Source: Hydractinia symbiolongicarpus (taxonomy: Eukaryota; Cnidaria; Hydrozoa; Anthoathecata; Hydractiniidae). From it: a stretch of 64,000 nucleotides of DNA. Location of the stretch: the NCBI RefSeq assembly GCF_029227915.1, contig NC_079886.1, positions 2,418,001-2,482,000 on the forward strand, in the 5' to 3' direction. The first letter of the stretch is position 1. Each line of letters starts with the position of its first letter. Positions 10,453 to 24,068 of this stretch are shown one piece after another. Made by a program: the position numbers and the translations under genes. The notes under the pieces were generated by a model. That model was given only the letters and a program-made list of their open reading frames with translations. It had not been told where the DNA came from and searched no databases.

Positions 10453-10654
10453 TGGGTACTTTTTTATATACATTCTACTATACTGGCCGAGTACGGGATT
10501 TACGGGAAATCGCGGGTTTTCGTTTGCCGGCAATTAAACTTCTTTTATTCAGCGTCTCATCAAAAATGAAAACATTTTTAAAAACTACAAGTCTCATGCG
10601 TTTTTGTGGTGAAAAAATAATTTAAAAAATCGTTCGGGAAATGAGTTTACTCCC
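10453..10654 (+). repeat. Type J monomer with TATATA-like 5' box (reference copy)
   Basis: The usual TACTTTCTTTGTATACTTTT stretch is replaced by TACTTTTTTATATACATTC, followed by ACTATACTGGCC instead of ACTATACGGGCC. This removes the GTATAC palindrome and the first GGG run. The variant recurs at 11,061, 12,278, 12,480, 15,525, 16,133, 16,907 and repeatedly to about 23.7 kb, and is essentially confined to this mosaic block. Confidence 0.85.
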
Positions 10655-11060
10655 TGGGTACTTTCTTTGTATACTTTTGACTATACGGGCCGAGTACGGG
10701 ATTTACGGGAAATCGCGGGTTTTCGTTTGCCAGCGATTAAACTTCTTTTATTCAGCGTCTCATCAAAAATGAAAACATTTTTGAAAACTACAAGTCTCAT
10801 GCGTTTTAGTGGTGAAAAAATAATTTAAAAAATCGTTCGGGAAATGAGTTTACTCCCTGGGTACTTTCTTTGTATACTTTTGACTATACGGGCCAAGCCC
10901 GGGATTTACAGGAAATCGCGGGTTTTCCTTTGCCGGCGGTTAAACTTCTTTTATTTAGCGTCTCATCAAAAATGAAAATATTTTTGAAAACTACAAGTCT
11001 CAGGCGTTTTAGTGGTGAAAAAATAATTTAAAAAATTGTTCGGGAAATGAGTTTACTTCC

Positions 11061-12479
11061 TGGGTACTTTTTTATATACATTCTACTATACTGGCCGAGT
11101 ACGGGATTTACGGGAAATCGCGGGTTTTCGTTTGCCGGCGATTAAACTTATTTTATTTAGCGTCTCATCAAAAATGAAAATATTTTTGAAAACTACAAGT
11201 CTCATGCGTTTTTGTGGTGAAAAAATAATTTAAAAAGTCGTTCGGGAAATGAGTTTACTCCCTGGGTACTTTCTTTGTATACTTTTGACTATACGGGCCG
11301 AGTACGGAAATTACGGGAAATCGCGGGTTTTCGTTTGCCGGCAATTAAACTTCTTTTATTCAGCGTCTCATCAAAAATGAAAACATTTTTAAAAACTACA
11401 AGTCTCATGCGTTTTTGTGGTGAAAAAATAATTTAAAAAATCGTTCGGGAAATAAGTTTACTCCTTGGGTACTTTCTTTGTATACTTTTGACTATACGGG
11501 CCGAGTACGGGATTTACGGGAAATTGCGGGTTTTCGTTTGCCAGCGATTAAACTTCTTTTATTCAGCGTCAAATCAAAAATGAAAATAATTTTGAAAACT
11601 ACAAGTCTCATGCGTTTTAGTGGTGAAAAAGTAATTTAAAAAATTGTTCGGGAAATGAATTTACTCGCAGGGTACTGTCTTTGTATACATTTGTCTATAC
11701 GGGCCGAGTACGGGATTTACGGGAAATCGCGGGTTTTCGTTTGCCAGCGATTAAACTTCTTTTATTCAGCGTCTCATCAAAAATGAAAACATTTTTGAAA
11801 ACTACAAGTCTCATGCGTTTTTGTGGTGAAAAAATAATTTAAAAAATCGTTCTGAAAATGAGTTTACTCAGAGGGTACTTTCTTTGTATACATTCGACTA
11901 TATGGGCCAAGCCCGGGATTTACAGGAAATCGCGGGTTTTCGTTTGCCGGCGATTAAACTTCTTTTATTCTGCGTTTCATCAAAAATGAAAACATTTTGG
12001 AAAACTGCAAGTCTCATGCGTTTTAGTGGTGAAAAAATAATTTAAAAAATCATTCGGGAAATCAGTTTACTCCCTGGGTACTTTTTTTGTATACTTTTGA
12101 CTATACGGGCCGAGTACGGGCCTTACGGGAAATCGCGGGTTTTCGTTTGCCGGCGATTAAACTTCTTTTATTCAGCGTCACATCAAAAATGAAAATAATT
12201 TTGAAAACTACAAGTCTCAGGCGTTTTAGTGGTGAAAAAATAATTTAAAAAATTGTTCGGGAAATGAGTTTACTTCCTGGGTACTTTTTTATATACATTC
12301 TACTATACTGGCCGAGTACGGGATTTACGGGAAATCGCGGGTTTTCGTTTGCCGGCGATTAAACTTATTTTATTTAGCGTCTCATCAAAAATGAAAATAT
12401 TTTTGAAAACTACAAGTCTCAGGCGTTTTAGTGGTGAAAAAATAATTTAAAAAATTGTTCGGGAAATGAGTTTACTTCC
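11061..12479 (+). repeat. 7-monomer unit (1,419 bp), copy 1
   Basis: Monomers start at 11061, 11263, 11466, 11669, 11872, 12075 and 12278. Diagnostic sites GAGTACGGAAATTACGGG, GCGTCAAATC, GAAAAAGTAATTT, CTCAGAGGGTAC and GGGCCTTACGGG recur in the same order 1,419 bp downstream. The order of types differs from A-G, so this is a separate HOR that happens to have seven monomers. Confidence 0.88.
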
Positions 12480-13899
12480 TGGGTACTTTTTTATATACAT
12501 TCTACTATACTGGCCGAGTACGGGATTTACGGGAAATCGCGGGTTTTCGTTTGCCGGCGATTAAACTTATTTTATTTAGCGTCTCATCAAAAATGAAAAT
12601 ATTTTTGAAAACTACAAGTCTCATGCGTTTTTGTGGTGAAGAAATAATTTAAAAAATCGTTCGGGAAATGAGTTTACTCCCTGGGTACTTTCTTTGTATA
12701 CTTTTGACTATACGGGCCGAGTACGGAAATTACGGGAAATCGCGGGTTTTCGTTTGCCGGCAATTAAACTTCTTTTATTCAGCGTCTCATCAAAAATGAA
12801 AACATTTTTAAAAACTACAAGTCTCATGCGTTTTTGTGGTGAAAAAATAATTTAAAAAATCGTTCGGGAAATAAGTTTACTCCTTGGGTACTTTCTTTGT
12901 ATACTTTTGACTATACGGGCCGAGTACGGGATTTACGGGAAATTGCGGGTTTTCGTTTGCCAGCGATTAAACTTCTTTTATTCAGCGTCAAATCAAAAAT
13001 GAAAATAATTTTGAAAACTACAAGTCTCATGCGTTTTAGTGGTGAAAAAGTAATTTAAAAAATTGTTCGGGAAATGAATTTACTCGCAGGGTACTTTCTT
13101 TGTATACATTTGTCTATACGGGCCGAGTACGGGATTTACGGGAAATCGCGGGTTTTCGTTTGCCAGCGATTAAACTTCTTTTATTCAGCGTCTCATCAAA
13201 AATGAAAACATTTTTGAAAACTACAAGTCTCATGCGTTTTTGTGGTGAAAAAATAATTTAAAAAATCGTTCTGAAAATGAGTTTACTCAGAGGGTACTTT
13301 CTTTGTATACATTCGACTATATGGGCCAAGCCCGGGATTTACAGGAAATCGCGGGTTTTCGTTTGCCGGCGATTAAAATTCTTTTATTCTGCGTTTCATC
13401 AAAAATGAAAACATTTTGGAAAACTGCAAGTCTCATGCGTTTTAGTGGTGAAAAAAAAATTTAAAAAATCATTCGGGAAATCAGTTTACTCCCTGGGTAC
13501 TTTTTTTGTATACTTTTGACTATACGGGCCGAGTACGGGCCTTACGGGAAATCGCGGGTTTTCGTTTGCCGGCGATTAAACTTCTTTTATTCAGCGTCAC
13601 ATCAAAAATGAAAATAATTTTGAAAACTACAAGTCTCATGCGTTTTAGTGGTGAAAAAGTAATTTAAAAAATCGTTCGGGAAATGAATTTACTCGCTGGG
13701 TACTTTCTTTGTATACATTAGTCTATGCGGGCCGAGTCCAGGATTTACGGGAAATCGCGGGTTTTCGTTTGCCGGCGATTAAACTTCTTTTATTCAGCGT
13801 CTCATCAAAAATGAAAACATTTTTGAAAACTAGAAGTCTCGTGCGTTTTAGTGGTGAAAAAATAATTTAAAAAATCGTTCGGAAAATGAGTTTACTCCT
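12480..13899 (+). repeat. 7-monomer unit, copy 2
   Basis: The first six monomers (12480, 12682, 12885, 13088, 13291, 13494) repeat those of 11061-12277 with a few point changes. The seventh, at 13697, differs (CTCGCTGGG, ACATTAGTCTATGCGGG), which marks where the copied segment ends. Confidence 0.86.
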
Positions 13900-14509
13900 T
13901 GAGTACTTTCTTTGTATACTTTTGACTATACGGGTCGAGTACCGGATTTACGGGAAATCGCGGGTTTTCGTTTGCCGGCGATTAAACTTCTTTTATTCAG
14001 CGTCTTATCAAAAATGAAAACAATTCTGAAAACTACAAGTCTCATGCATTTTAGTGGTGAAAAAATAATTTAAAAAATCGTTCTGAAAATCAGTTTACTC
14101 ACAGGGTACTTTCTTTGTATACATTCAACTATATGGGGCCAAGACCGGGATTTACAGGAAATCGCGGGTTTTCGTTTGCCGGCGATTAAACTTCTTTTAT
14201 TCAGCGTCTCATCAAAAATGAAAACATTTTTTAAAACTACAAGTCTCATGCGTTTTAGTGGTGAGAAAATAATTTAAAAAATCGTTCTTAAAATCAGTTT
14301 ACTCACAGGGTACTTCCTTTGTATACATTCGACTATAGGGGCCAAGCCCGAGATTTACAGGAAATCGCGGGTTTTCGTTTGCCGGCAATTAAACTTCTTT
14401 TATTTAGCGTCTCATCAAAAATGAAAATATTTTTGAAAACTACAAGTCTCATGCGTTTTAGTGGTGAAAAAATAACTTAAAAAATCGTTCGGGAAATGAG
14501 TTTACTCCC

Positions 14510-15118
14510 TGGGTACTTTCTTTGTATACTTTTGGCTATACGGGCCAAGCCTGGGATTTACAGGAAATCGCGGGTTTTCCTTTTCCGGCGATTAAACTTC
14601 TTTTATTTAGCGTCTCATCAAAAATGAAAATATTTTTGAAAACTACAAGTCTCATGCGTTTTAGTGGTGAAAAAATAATTTAGAAAATCGTTCCGGAAAT
14701 GAGTTTACTCCCTGGGTACTTTCTTTGTAAACTTTTGACTATACGGGCCAAGCCCGGGATTTACAGGAAATCGCGGGTTTTCCTTTGCCGGCGATTAAAC
14801 TTCTTTTATTTAGCGTCTCATCAAAAATGAAAATATTTTTGAAAACTACAAGTCTCATGCGTTTTAGTGGTGAAAAAATAATTTAAAAAATCGTTCCGGA
14901 AATGAGTTTACTCCCTGGGTACTTTCTTTCTAAACTTTTGACTATACGGGCCAAGCCCGGGATTTACAGGAAATCGCGGGTTTTCCTTTGCCGGCGATTA
15001 AACTTCTTTTATTTAGCGTCTCATCAAAAATGAAAATATTTTTGAAAACTACAAGTCTCATGCGTTTTAGTGGTGATAAAATAATTTAAAAAATCGTTCC
15101 GGAAATCAGTTTACTCCC
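14510..15118 (+). repeat. Three nearly identical consecutive monomers
   Basis: Monomers at 14510, 14713 and 14916 share CAAGCCCGGGATTTACAGG (CTGGG in the first), TTTTCCTTTGCC or TTTTCCTTTTCC, ATATTTTTGA and the rare GTTCCGGAAATGAG at their ends. Elsewhere neighbouring monomers are clearly different from one another, so this is a local single-monomer expansion, not a HOR. Confidence 0.83.
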
Positions 15119-16132
15119 TGGGTCCTTTTTTTGTGTACTTTTGACTATACGGGCCGAGTACGGGATTTACGGGAAATCGCGGGTATTCGTTTGCCGGCAA
15201 TTAAACTTCTTTTATTCAGCGTCTCATCAAAAATGAAAACATTTTTAAAAACTACAAGTCTCATGCGTTTTTGTGGTGAAAAAATAATTTAAAAAATCGT
15301 TCGGGAAATGAGTTTACTCCCTGGGTACTTTCTTTGTATACTTTTAACTATACGGGCCGAGTACGGGATGTACGGGAAATCGCGGGTTTTCGTTTGCCAG
15401 CAATTAAACTTCTTTTATTCAGCGTCTCATCAAAAATGAAAACATTTTTGAAAACTACAAGTCTCCGGCGTTTTAGTGGTGAAAAAATAATTTAAAAAAT
15501 TGTTCGGGAAATGAGTTTACTTCCTGGGTACTTTTTTATATACATTCGACTATACTGGCCGAGTACGGGATTTACGGGAAATCGCGGGTTTTCGTTTGCC
15601 GGCGATTAAACTTATTTTATTTAGCGTCTCATCAAAAATGAAAATATTTTTGAAAACTACAAGTCTCATGCGTTTTAGTGGTGAAAAAATAATTTAAAAA
15701 ATCGTTCGGGAAATGAGTTTACTCCCTGGGTACTTTCTTTGTATACTTTTGACTATACGGGCCGAGTACGGAAATTACGGGAAATCGCGGGTTTTCGTTT
15801 GCCGGCGATTAAACTTCTTTTATTTAGCGTCTCATCAAAAATGAAAACATTTTTGAAAACTACAAGTCTTATTCGTTTTAGTGGAGAAAAAATAATTTAA
15901 AAAATCGTTCGGGAAATGAGTTTACTCCTTGAGTACTTTCTTTGTATACTTTTGACTATACGGGCCGAGTCCGGGATTGACAGGAAATCGCGGGTTTTCG
16001 TTTGCCGGCGATTAAACTTCTTTTATTCTGCGTCTCATCAAAAATGAAAACATTTTGGAAAACTACAAGTCTCATGCGTTTTAGTGGTGAAAAAATAATT
16101 TAAAAAATCGTTCGGGAAATGAGTTTACTCCC

Positions 16133-16906
16133 TGGGTACTTTTTTATATACATTCGACTATACTGGCCGAGTACGGGATTTACGGGAAATCGCGGGTTTT
16201 CGTTTGCCGGCGAATAAACTTCTTTTATTTAGCGTCTCATCAAAAATGAAAACATTTTTGAAAACTACAAGTCTCATGTGTTTTTGTGGTGAAAAAATAA
16301 TTTAAAAAATCGTTCTGAAAATGAGTTTACTCACAGGGTACTTTCTTTGTATACATTCGACTATATGGGCCAAGCCCGGGATTTACAGGAAATCGCGGGT
16401 TTTCGTTTGCCGGCGATTAAACTTCTTTTATTTAGCGTCTCATCAAAAATGAAAACATTTTTGAAAACTACAAGTCTCGTGCGTTTTAGTGGTGAAAAAA
16501 TAATTTAAAAAATCGTTCGGGAAATGAGTTTACTCCCTGGGTACTTTTTTATATACATTCGACTATACTGGCCGAGTACGGGATTTACGGGAAATCGCGG
16601 GTTTTCGTTTGCCGGCGATTAAACTTCTTTTATTCTGCGTCTCATCAAAAATGAAAACATTTTGGAAAACTACAAGTCTCATGCGTTTTAGTGGTAAAAA
16701 AATAATTTAAAAAATCATTCGGGAAATCAGTTTACGGGATTAGTACGGGATTTACGGGAAATCGCGGGTTTTCGTTTGCCGGCGATTAAACTTCTTTTAT
16801 TTAGCGTCTCATAAAAAATGAAAATATTTTTGAAAACTACAAGTCTAATGCGTTTTAGTGGTGAAAAAATAATTTAAAAAATCGTTCGGGAAATGAGTTT
16901 ACTCCC
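16133..16906 (+). repeat. 774-bp unit with one truncated monomer, copy 1
   Basis: Four monomers, the last shortened by about 37 bp, form a unit repeated immediately downstream. The shortened junction at 16,728-16,750 reads CAGTTTACGGGATTAGTACGG: the normal CTCCCTGGGTAC box and the AT-rich 5' part of the next monomer are missing. The unusual junction is preserved in both copies, so the deletion came first and the duplication second. Confidence 0.9.
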
Positions 16907-17680
16907 TGGGTACTTTTTTATATACATTCGACTATACTGGCCGAGTACGGGATTTACGGGAAATCGCGGGTTTTCGTTTGCCGGCGAATAAACTTCTTTT
17001 ATTTAGCGTCTCATCAAAAATGAAAACATTTTTGAAAACTACAAGTCTCATGTGTTTTTGTGGTGAAAAAATAATTTAAAAAATCGTTCTGAAAATGAGT
17101 TTACTCACAGGGTACTTTCTTTGTATACATTCGACTATATGGGCCAAGCCCGGGATTTACAGGAAATCGCGGGTTTTCGTTTGCCGGCGATTAAACTTCT
17201 TTTATTTAGCGTCTCATCAAAAATGAAAACATTTTTGAAAACTACAAGTCTCGTGCGTTTTAGTGGTGAAAAAATAATTTAAAAAATCGTTCGGGAAATG
17301 AGTTTACTCCCTGGGTACTTTTTTATATACATTCGACTATACTGGCCGAGTACGGGATTTACGGGAAATCGCGGGTTTTCGTTTGCCGGCGATTAAACTT
17401 CTTTTATTCTGCGTCTCATCAAAAATGAAAACATTTTGGAAAACTACAAGTCTCATGCGTTTTAGTGGTAAAAAAATAATTTAAAAAATCATTCGGGAAA
17501 TCAGTTTACGGGATTAGTACGGGATTTACGGGAAATCGCGGGTTTTCGTTTGCCGGCGATTAAACTTCTTTTATTTAGCGTCTCATAAAAAATGAAAATA
17601 TTTTTGAAAACTACAAGTCTCATGCGTTTTAGTGGTGAAAAAATAATTTAAAAAATCGTTCGGGAAATGAGTTTACTCCC
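16907..17680 (+). repeat. 774-bp unit with one truncated monomer, copy 2
   Basis: This copy repeats 16133-16906 almost exactly, including the deletion junction near 17,502-17,524. The next normal monomer begins at 17,681. A small difference (TCTAATGCG in copy 1 against TCTCATGCG in copy 2) shows minor divergence since duplication. Confidence 0.9.
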
Positions 17681-20600
17681 TGGGTACTTTCTTTGTATAC
17701 TTTTGACTATACGGGCCGAGTACGGGATTTACGGGAAATCGCGGGTTTTCGTTTGCCGGCGATTAAACTTCTTTTATTCAGCGTCTCATCAAAAATGAAA
17801 ATATTTTTGAAAACTAAAAGTTTCATGCGTTTTAGTGGTGAAAAAATAATTTAAAAAATCGTTCGGGAAATGAATTTACTCCCTGGGTACTTTCTTTGTA
17901 TACTTTTGACTATACGGGCCAAGCCCGGGATTTACAGGAAATCGCGGGTTTTCGTTTGCCGGCGATTAAACTTCTTTTATTCTGCGTCTCATCAAAAATG
18001 AAAACATTTTGGAAAACTACAAGTCTCATGCGTTTTAGTGGTGAAAAAATAATTTAAAAAATCATTCGGGAAATCAGTTTACTCCATGGGTCCTTTTTTT
18101 GTGTACTTTTGACTATACAGGCCGAGTACGGGATTTACGGGAAATCGCGGGTTTTCGTTTGCCGGCAATTAAACTTCTTTTATTCAACGTCTCATCAAAA
18201 ATGAAAACATTTTTGAAAACTACAAGTCTCATGCGTTTTAGTGGTGAAAAAATAATTTAAAAAATCGTTCGGGAAATGAGTTTACTCCCTGGGTACTTTC
18301 TTTGTATACTTTTGACTATACCGGCCGAGTACGGGATTTACGGGAAATCTTGGGTTTTCGTTTGCCGGCGATTAAACTTCTTTTATTCAGCGTCTCATCA
18401 AAAATGAAAATATTTTTGAAAACTACAAGTCTCATTCGTTTTAGTGGTGAAAAAATAATTTAAAAAATCGTTCGGGAAATGAATTAACTCCCTGGGTACT
18501 TTCGTTGTATACATTTGACTATACGGGCCGAGTCCGGGATTGACGGGAAATCGCAGGTTTTCGTTTGCCGGCGATTAAACTTCTTTTATTTAGCGTCTCA
18601 TCAAAAATGAAAACATTTTTGAAAACTACAAGTCTCGTGCGTTTTAGTGGTGAAAAAATAATTTAAAAAATCGTTCGGGAAATGAGTTTACTCCCTGGGT
18701 ACTTTTTTTATATACATTCGACTATACTGGCCGAGTACGGGATTTACGGGAAATCGCGGGTTTTCGTTTGCCGGCGATTAAACTTCTTTTATTTAGCGTC
18801 TCATCAAAAATGAAAATATTTTTGAAAACTACAAGTTTCATGCGTTTTAGTGGTGAAAAAATAATTTAAAAATTCATTCGGGAAATCAGTTTACTCCCTG
18901 GGTCCTTTTTTGTGTACTTTTGACTATACGGGCCGAGTACGGGATTTACGGGAAATCGCGGGTTTTCGTTTGCCGGAAATTAAACTTCTTTTATTCAGCG
19001 TCTCATCAAAAATGAAAACATTTTTGAAAACTACAAGTCTCATGCGTTTTAGTGGTGAAAAAATAATTTAAAAAATCGTTCGGGAAATGAGTTTACTCCC
19101 TGGGTACTTCCTTTGTATACTTTTGACTATACGGGCCGAGTACGGGATTTACGGAAAATCGCGGGTTTTCGTTTGCCGGCGATTAAACTTCTTTTATTCA
19201 GCGTCTCATCAAAAATGAAAATATTTTTGAAAACTACAAGTTTCATGCGTTTTAGTGGTGAAAAAATAATTTAAAAAATCGTTCGGGAAATGAATTTACT
19301 CCCCGGGTACTTTCTTTGTATACTTTTGACTATACGGGCCAAGCCCGGGATTTACAGGAAATCGCGGGTTTTCGTTTTCCGGCGATTAAACTTCTTTTAT
19401 TCAGCGTCTCATCAAAAATGAAAATATTTTTGAAAACTACAAGTCTCATTCGTTTTAGTGGTGAAAAAATAATTTGAAAAATCGTTCGGGAAATGAATTA
19501 ACTCCCTGGGTACTTTCTTTGTATACATTTGACTATACGGGCCGAGTCCGGGATTTACGGGAAATCTTGGGTTTTCGTTTGCCGGCGATTAAACTTCTTT
19601 TATTCAGCGTCTCATCAAAAATGAAAATATTTTTGAAAACTACAAGTCTCATTCGTTTTAGTGGTGAAAAAATAATTTAAAAAATCGTTCGGGAAATAAA
19701 TTAACTCCCTGGGAACTTTCTTTGTATACATTTGACTATACGGGCCGAGTCCGGGATTGACGGGAAATCGCAGGTTTTCGTTTGCTGGCGATTAAACTTC
19801 TTTTATTTAGCGTCTCATCAAAATGAAAACATTTTTGAAAACTACAAGTCTCGTGCGTTTTAGTGGTGAAAAAAATAATTTAAAAAATCGTTCGGGAAAT
19901 GAGTTTACTCCCTGGGTACTTTTTTTATATACATTCGACTATACTGGCCGAGTACGGGATTTACGGGAAATCGCGGGTTTTCGTTTGCCGGCGATTAAAC
20001 TTCTTTTATTTAGCGTCTCATCAAAAATGAAAATATTTTTGAAAACTACAAGTTTCATGCGTTTTAGTGGTGAAAAAATAATTTAAAAAATCGTTCGGGA
20101 AATGAATTTACTCCCTGAGTACTTCCTTTGTATACTTTTGACTATACGGGCCAAGCCTGGGATTTACAGGAAATCGCGGGTTTTCGTTTGCCGGCGATTA
20201 AACTTCTTTTATTCAGCTTCTCATCAAAAATGAAAACATTTTGGAAAACTACAAGTCTCATGCGTTTTAGTGGTGAAAAAATAATTTAAAAAATCATTCG
20301 GGAAATCAGTTTACTCCCTGGGTCCTTTTTTGTGTACTTTTGACTATACGGGCCGAGTACGGGATTTACGGGAAATCGCGGGTTTTCGTTTGCCGGAAAT
20401 TAAACTTCTTTTATTCAGCGTCTCATCAAAAATGAAAATATTTTTGAAAACTACAAGTTTCATGCGTTTTAGTGGTGAAAAAATAATTTAAAAAATCGTT
20501 CGGGAAATGAATTTACTCCCCGGGTACTTTCTTTGTATACTTTTGACTATACGGGCCAAGCCCGGGATTTACAGGAAATCGCGGGTTTTCGTTTGCCGGC

Positions 20601-21329
20601 GATTAAACTTCTTTTATTAGCGTCTCATCAAAAATGAAAATATTTTTGAAAACTACAAGTCTCATTCGTTTTAGTGGTGAAAAAATAATTTAAAAAATCG
20701 TTCGGGAAATGAATTAACTCCCTGGGTACTTTCTTTGTATACATTTGACTATACGGGCCGAGTCCGGGATTGACAGGAAATCGCGGGTTTTCGTTTGCCG
20801 GCGATTAAACTTCTTTTATTTAGCGTCTCATCAAAAATGAAAACATTTTTGAAAACTACAAGTCTCGTGCGTTTTAGTGGTGAAAAAATAATTTAAAAAA
20901 TCGTTCGGGAAATGAGTTTACTCCCTGGGTACTTTTTTATATACATTCGACTATACTGGCCGAGTACGGGATTTACGGGAAATCGCGGGTTTTCGTTTGC
21001 CGGCGATTAAACTTCTTTTATTTAGCGTCTCATCAAAAATGAAAATATTTTTGAAAACTACAAGTTTCATGCGTTTTAGTGGTGAAAAAATAATTTAAAA
21101 AATCGTTCGGGAAATCAGTTTACTCCCTGGGTCCTTTTTTGTGTACTTTTGACTATACAGGCCGAGTACGGGATTTACGGGAAATCGCAGGTTTTCGTTT
21201 GCCGGAAATTAAACTTCTTTTATTCAGCTTCTCATCAAAAAAGAAAACATTTTTGAAAACTACAAGTCTCATGCGTTTTAATGGTGAAAAAATAATTTAA
21301 AAAATCGTTCGGGAAATGAGTTTACTCCC

Positions 21330-22892
21330 TGGGTACTTTCTTTGTATACTTTTGACTATACGGGCCGAGTACGGGATTTACGGGAAATCGCGGGTTTTCG
21401 TTTGCCGGAAATTAAACTTCTTTTATTCAGCGTCTCATCAAAAATGAAAACATTTTTGAAAACTACAAGTCTCATGCGTTTTAGTGGTGAAAAAATAATT
21501 TAAAAAATCGTTCGGGAAATGAGTTTACTCCCTGGGTACTTCCTTTGTATACTTTTGACTATACGGGCCGAGTACGGGATTTACGGGAAATCGCGGGTTT
21601 TCGTTTGCCGGCGATTAAACTTCTTTTATTCAGCGTCTCATCAAAAATGAAAATATTTTTGAAAACTACAAGTTTCATGCGTTTTAGTGGTGAAAAATAA
21701 TTTAAAAAATCGTTCGGGAAATGAATTTACTCCCTGGGTACTTTCTTTGTATACTTTTGACTATACGGGCCAAGCCCGGGATTTACAGGAAATCGCGGGT
21801 TTTCGTTTGCCGGCGATTAAACTTCTTTTCTTCTGCGTCTCATCAAAAATGAAAACATTTTGGAAAACTACAAGTCTCATGCGTTTTAGTGGTGAAAAAA
21901 TAATTTAAAAAATCATTCGGGAAATCAGTTTACTCCCTGGGTCCTTTTTTTGTGTACTTTTGACTATACGGGCCGAGTACGGGATTTACGGGAAATCGCG
22001 GGTTTTCGTTTGCCGGCGATTAAACTTCTTTTATTTAGCGTCTCATCAAAAATGAAAACATTTTTAAAAACTACAAGTCTCGTGCGTTTTAGTGGTGAAA
22101 AAATAATTTAAAAAATCGTTCGGGAAATGAGTTTACTCCCTGGGTACTTTTTTTATATACATTCGACTATACTGGCCGAGTACGGGATTTACGGGAAATC
22201 GCGGGTTTTCGTTTGCCGGCGATTAAACTTCTTTTATTTAGCGTCTCATCAAAAATGAAAATATTTTTGAAAACTACAAGTTTCATGCGTTTTAGTGGTG
22301 AAAAAATAATTTAAAAAATCGTTCGGGAAATGAATTTACTCCCTGGGTACTTCCTTTGTATACTTTTGACTATACGGGCCAAGCCCGGGATTTACAGGAA
22401 ATCGCGGGTTTTCGTTTGCCGGAGATTAAACTTCTTTTCTTCTGCGTCTCATCAAAAATGAAAACATTTTGGAAAACTACAAGTCTCATGCGTTTTAGTG
22501 GTGTACTTTTGACTATACGGGCCGAGTACGGGATTTACGGGAAATCGCGGGTTTTCGTTTGCCGGCGATTAAACTTCTTTTATTTAGCGTCTCATCAAAA
22601 ATGAAAACATTTTTGAAAACTACAAGTCTCGTGCGTTTTAGTGGTGAAAAAATAATTTAAAAAATCGTTCGGGAAATGAGTTTACTCCCTGGGTACTTTT
22701 TTTATATACATTCGACTATACTGGCCGAGTACGGGATTTACGGGAAATCGCGGGTTTTCGTTTGCCGGCGATTAAACTTCTTTTATTTAGCGTCTCATCA
22801 AAAATGAAAATATTTTTGAAAACTACAAGTTTCATGCGTTTTAGTGGTGAAAAAATAATTTAAAAAATCGTTCGGGAAATGAATTTACTCCC
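21330..22892 (+). repeat. 8-monomer duplication with deletion, copy 1 (1,563 bp)
   Basis: Monomers start at 21330, 21533, 21735, 21938, about 22141 and 22344. The next junction, at about 22,500, fuses TTTTAGTGGTG directly to TGTACTTTTGAC, losing about 61 bp with GTG shared at the breakpoint. The unit restarts at 22,893, giving 1,563 bp, which equals eight monomers minus the deletion. Shared markers include GCCGGAAATTAAAC, GTGAAAAATAATTT and CTTTTCTTCTGCGTC. Confidence 0.87.
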
Positions 22893-24068
22893 TGGGTACT
22901 TTCTTTGTATACTTTTGACTATACGGGCCGAGTACGGGATTTACGGGAAATCGCGGGTTTTCGTTTGCCGGAAATTAAACTTCTTTTATTCAGCGTCTCA
23001 TCAAAAATGAAAACATTTTTGAAAACTACAAGTCTCATGCGTTTTAGTGGTGAAAAAATAATTTAAAAAATCGTTCGGGAAATGAGTTTACTCCCTGGGT
23101 ACTTCCTTTGTATACTTTTGACTATACGGGCCGAGTACGGGATTTACGGGAAATCGCGGGTTTTCGTTTGCCGGCGATTAAACTTCTTTTATTCAGCGTC
23201 TCATCAAAAATGAAAATATTTTTGAAAACTACAAGTTTCATGCGTTTTAGTGGTGAAAAATAATTTAAAAAATCGTTCGGGAAATGAATTTACTCCCTGG
23301 GTACTTTCTTTGTATACTTTTGACTATACGGGCCAAGCCCGGGATTTACAGGAAATCGCGGGTTTTCGTTTGCCGGCGATTAAACTTCTTTTCTTCTGCG
23401 TCTCATCAAAAATGAAAACATTTTGGAAAACTACAAGTCTCATGCGTTTTAGTGTTGAAAAAATAATTTAAAAAATCATTCGGGAAATCAGTTTACTCCC
23501 TGGGTCCTTTTTTTGTGTACTTTTGACTATACGGGCCGAGTACGGGATTTACGGGAAATCGCGGGTTTTCGTTTGCCGGCGATTAAACTTCTTTTATTTA
23601 GCGTCTCATCAAAAATGAAAACATTTTTGAAAACTACAAGTCTCGTGCGTTTTAGTGGTGAAAAAATAATTTAAAAAATCGTTCGGGAAATGAGTTTACT
23701 CCCTGGGTACTTTTTTATATACATTCGACTATACTGGCCGAGTACGGGATTTACGGGAAATCGCGGGTTTTCGTTTGCCGGCGATTAAACTTCTTTTATT
23801 TAGCGTCTCATCAAAAATGAAAATATTTTTGAAAACTACAAGTTTCATGCGTTTTAGTGGTGAAAAAATAATTTAAAAAATCGTTCGGGAAATGAATTTA
23901 CTCCCTGGGTACTTCCTTTGTATACTTTTGACTATACGGGCCAAGCCCGGGATTTACAGGAAATCGCGGGTTTTCGTTTGCCGGAGATTAAACTTCTTTT
24001 ATTCAGCGTCTCATCAAAAATGAAAACATTTTGGAAAACTACAAGTCTCATGCGTTTTAGTGGTGAAA
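22893..24068 (+). repeat. 8-monomer duplication, copy 2 (without the deletion)
   Basis: The series from 21330 is repeated from 22893 with the same markers, but the similarity stops near 24,068, where GAAAAAATAATTCAAAAAATCG introduces a different segment. The 61-bp deletion of copy 1 is not seen here, because the matching part ends before or at that point. Confidence 0.83.

Noticed and set aside
14307-14340. CENP-B box (TTCG, four any, A, two any, CGGG)
   Set aside because: The closest match, in monomers with TTCGACTATATGGGG (for example near 25,346), fits only seven of the nine required bases: it lacks the central A and the C of CGGG. It is also absent from most monomers, which have TTTGACTATACGGG with a different spacing.
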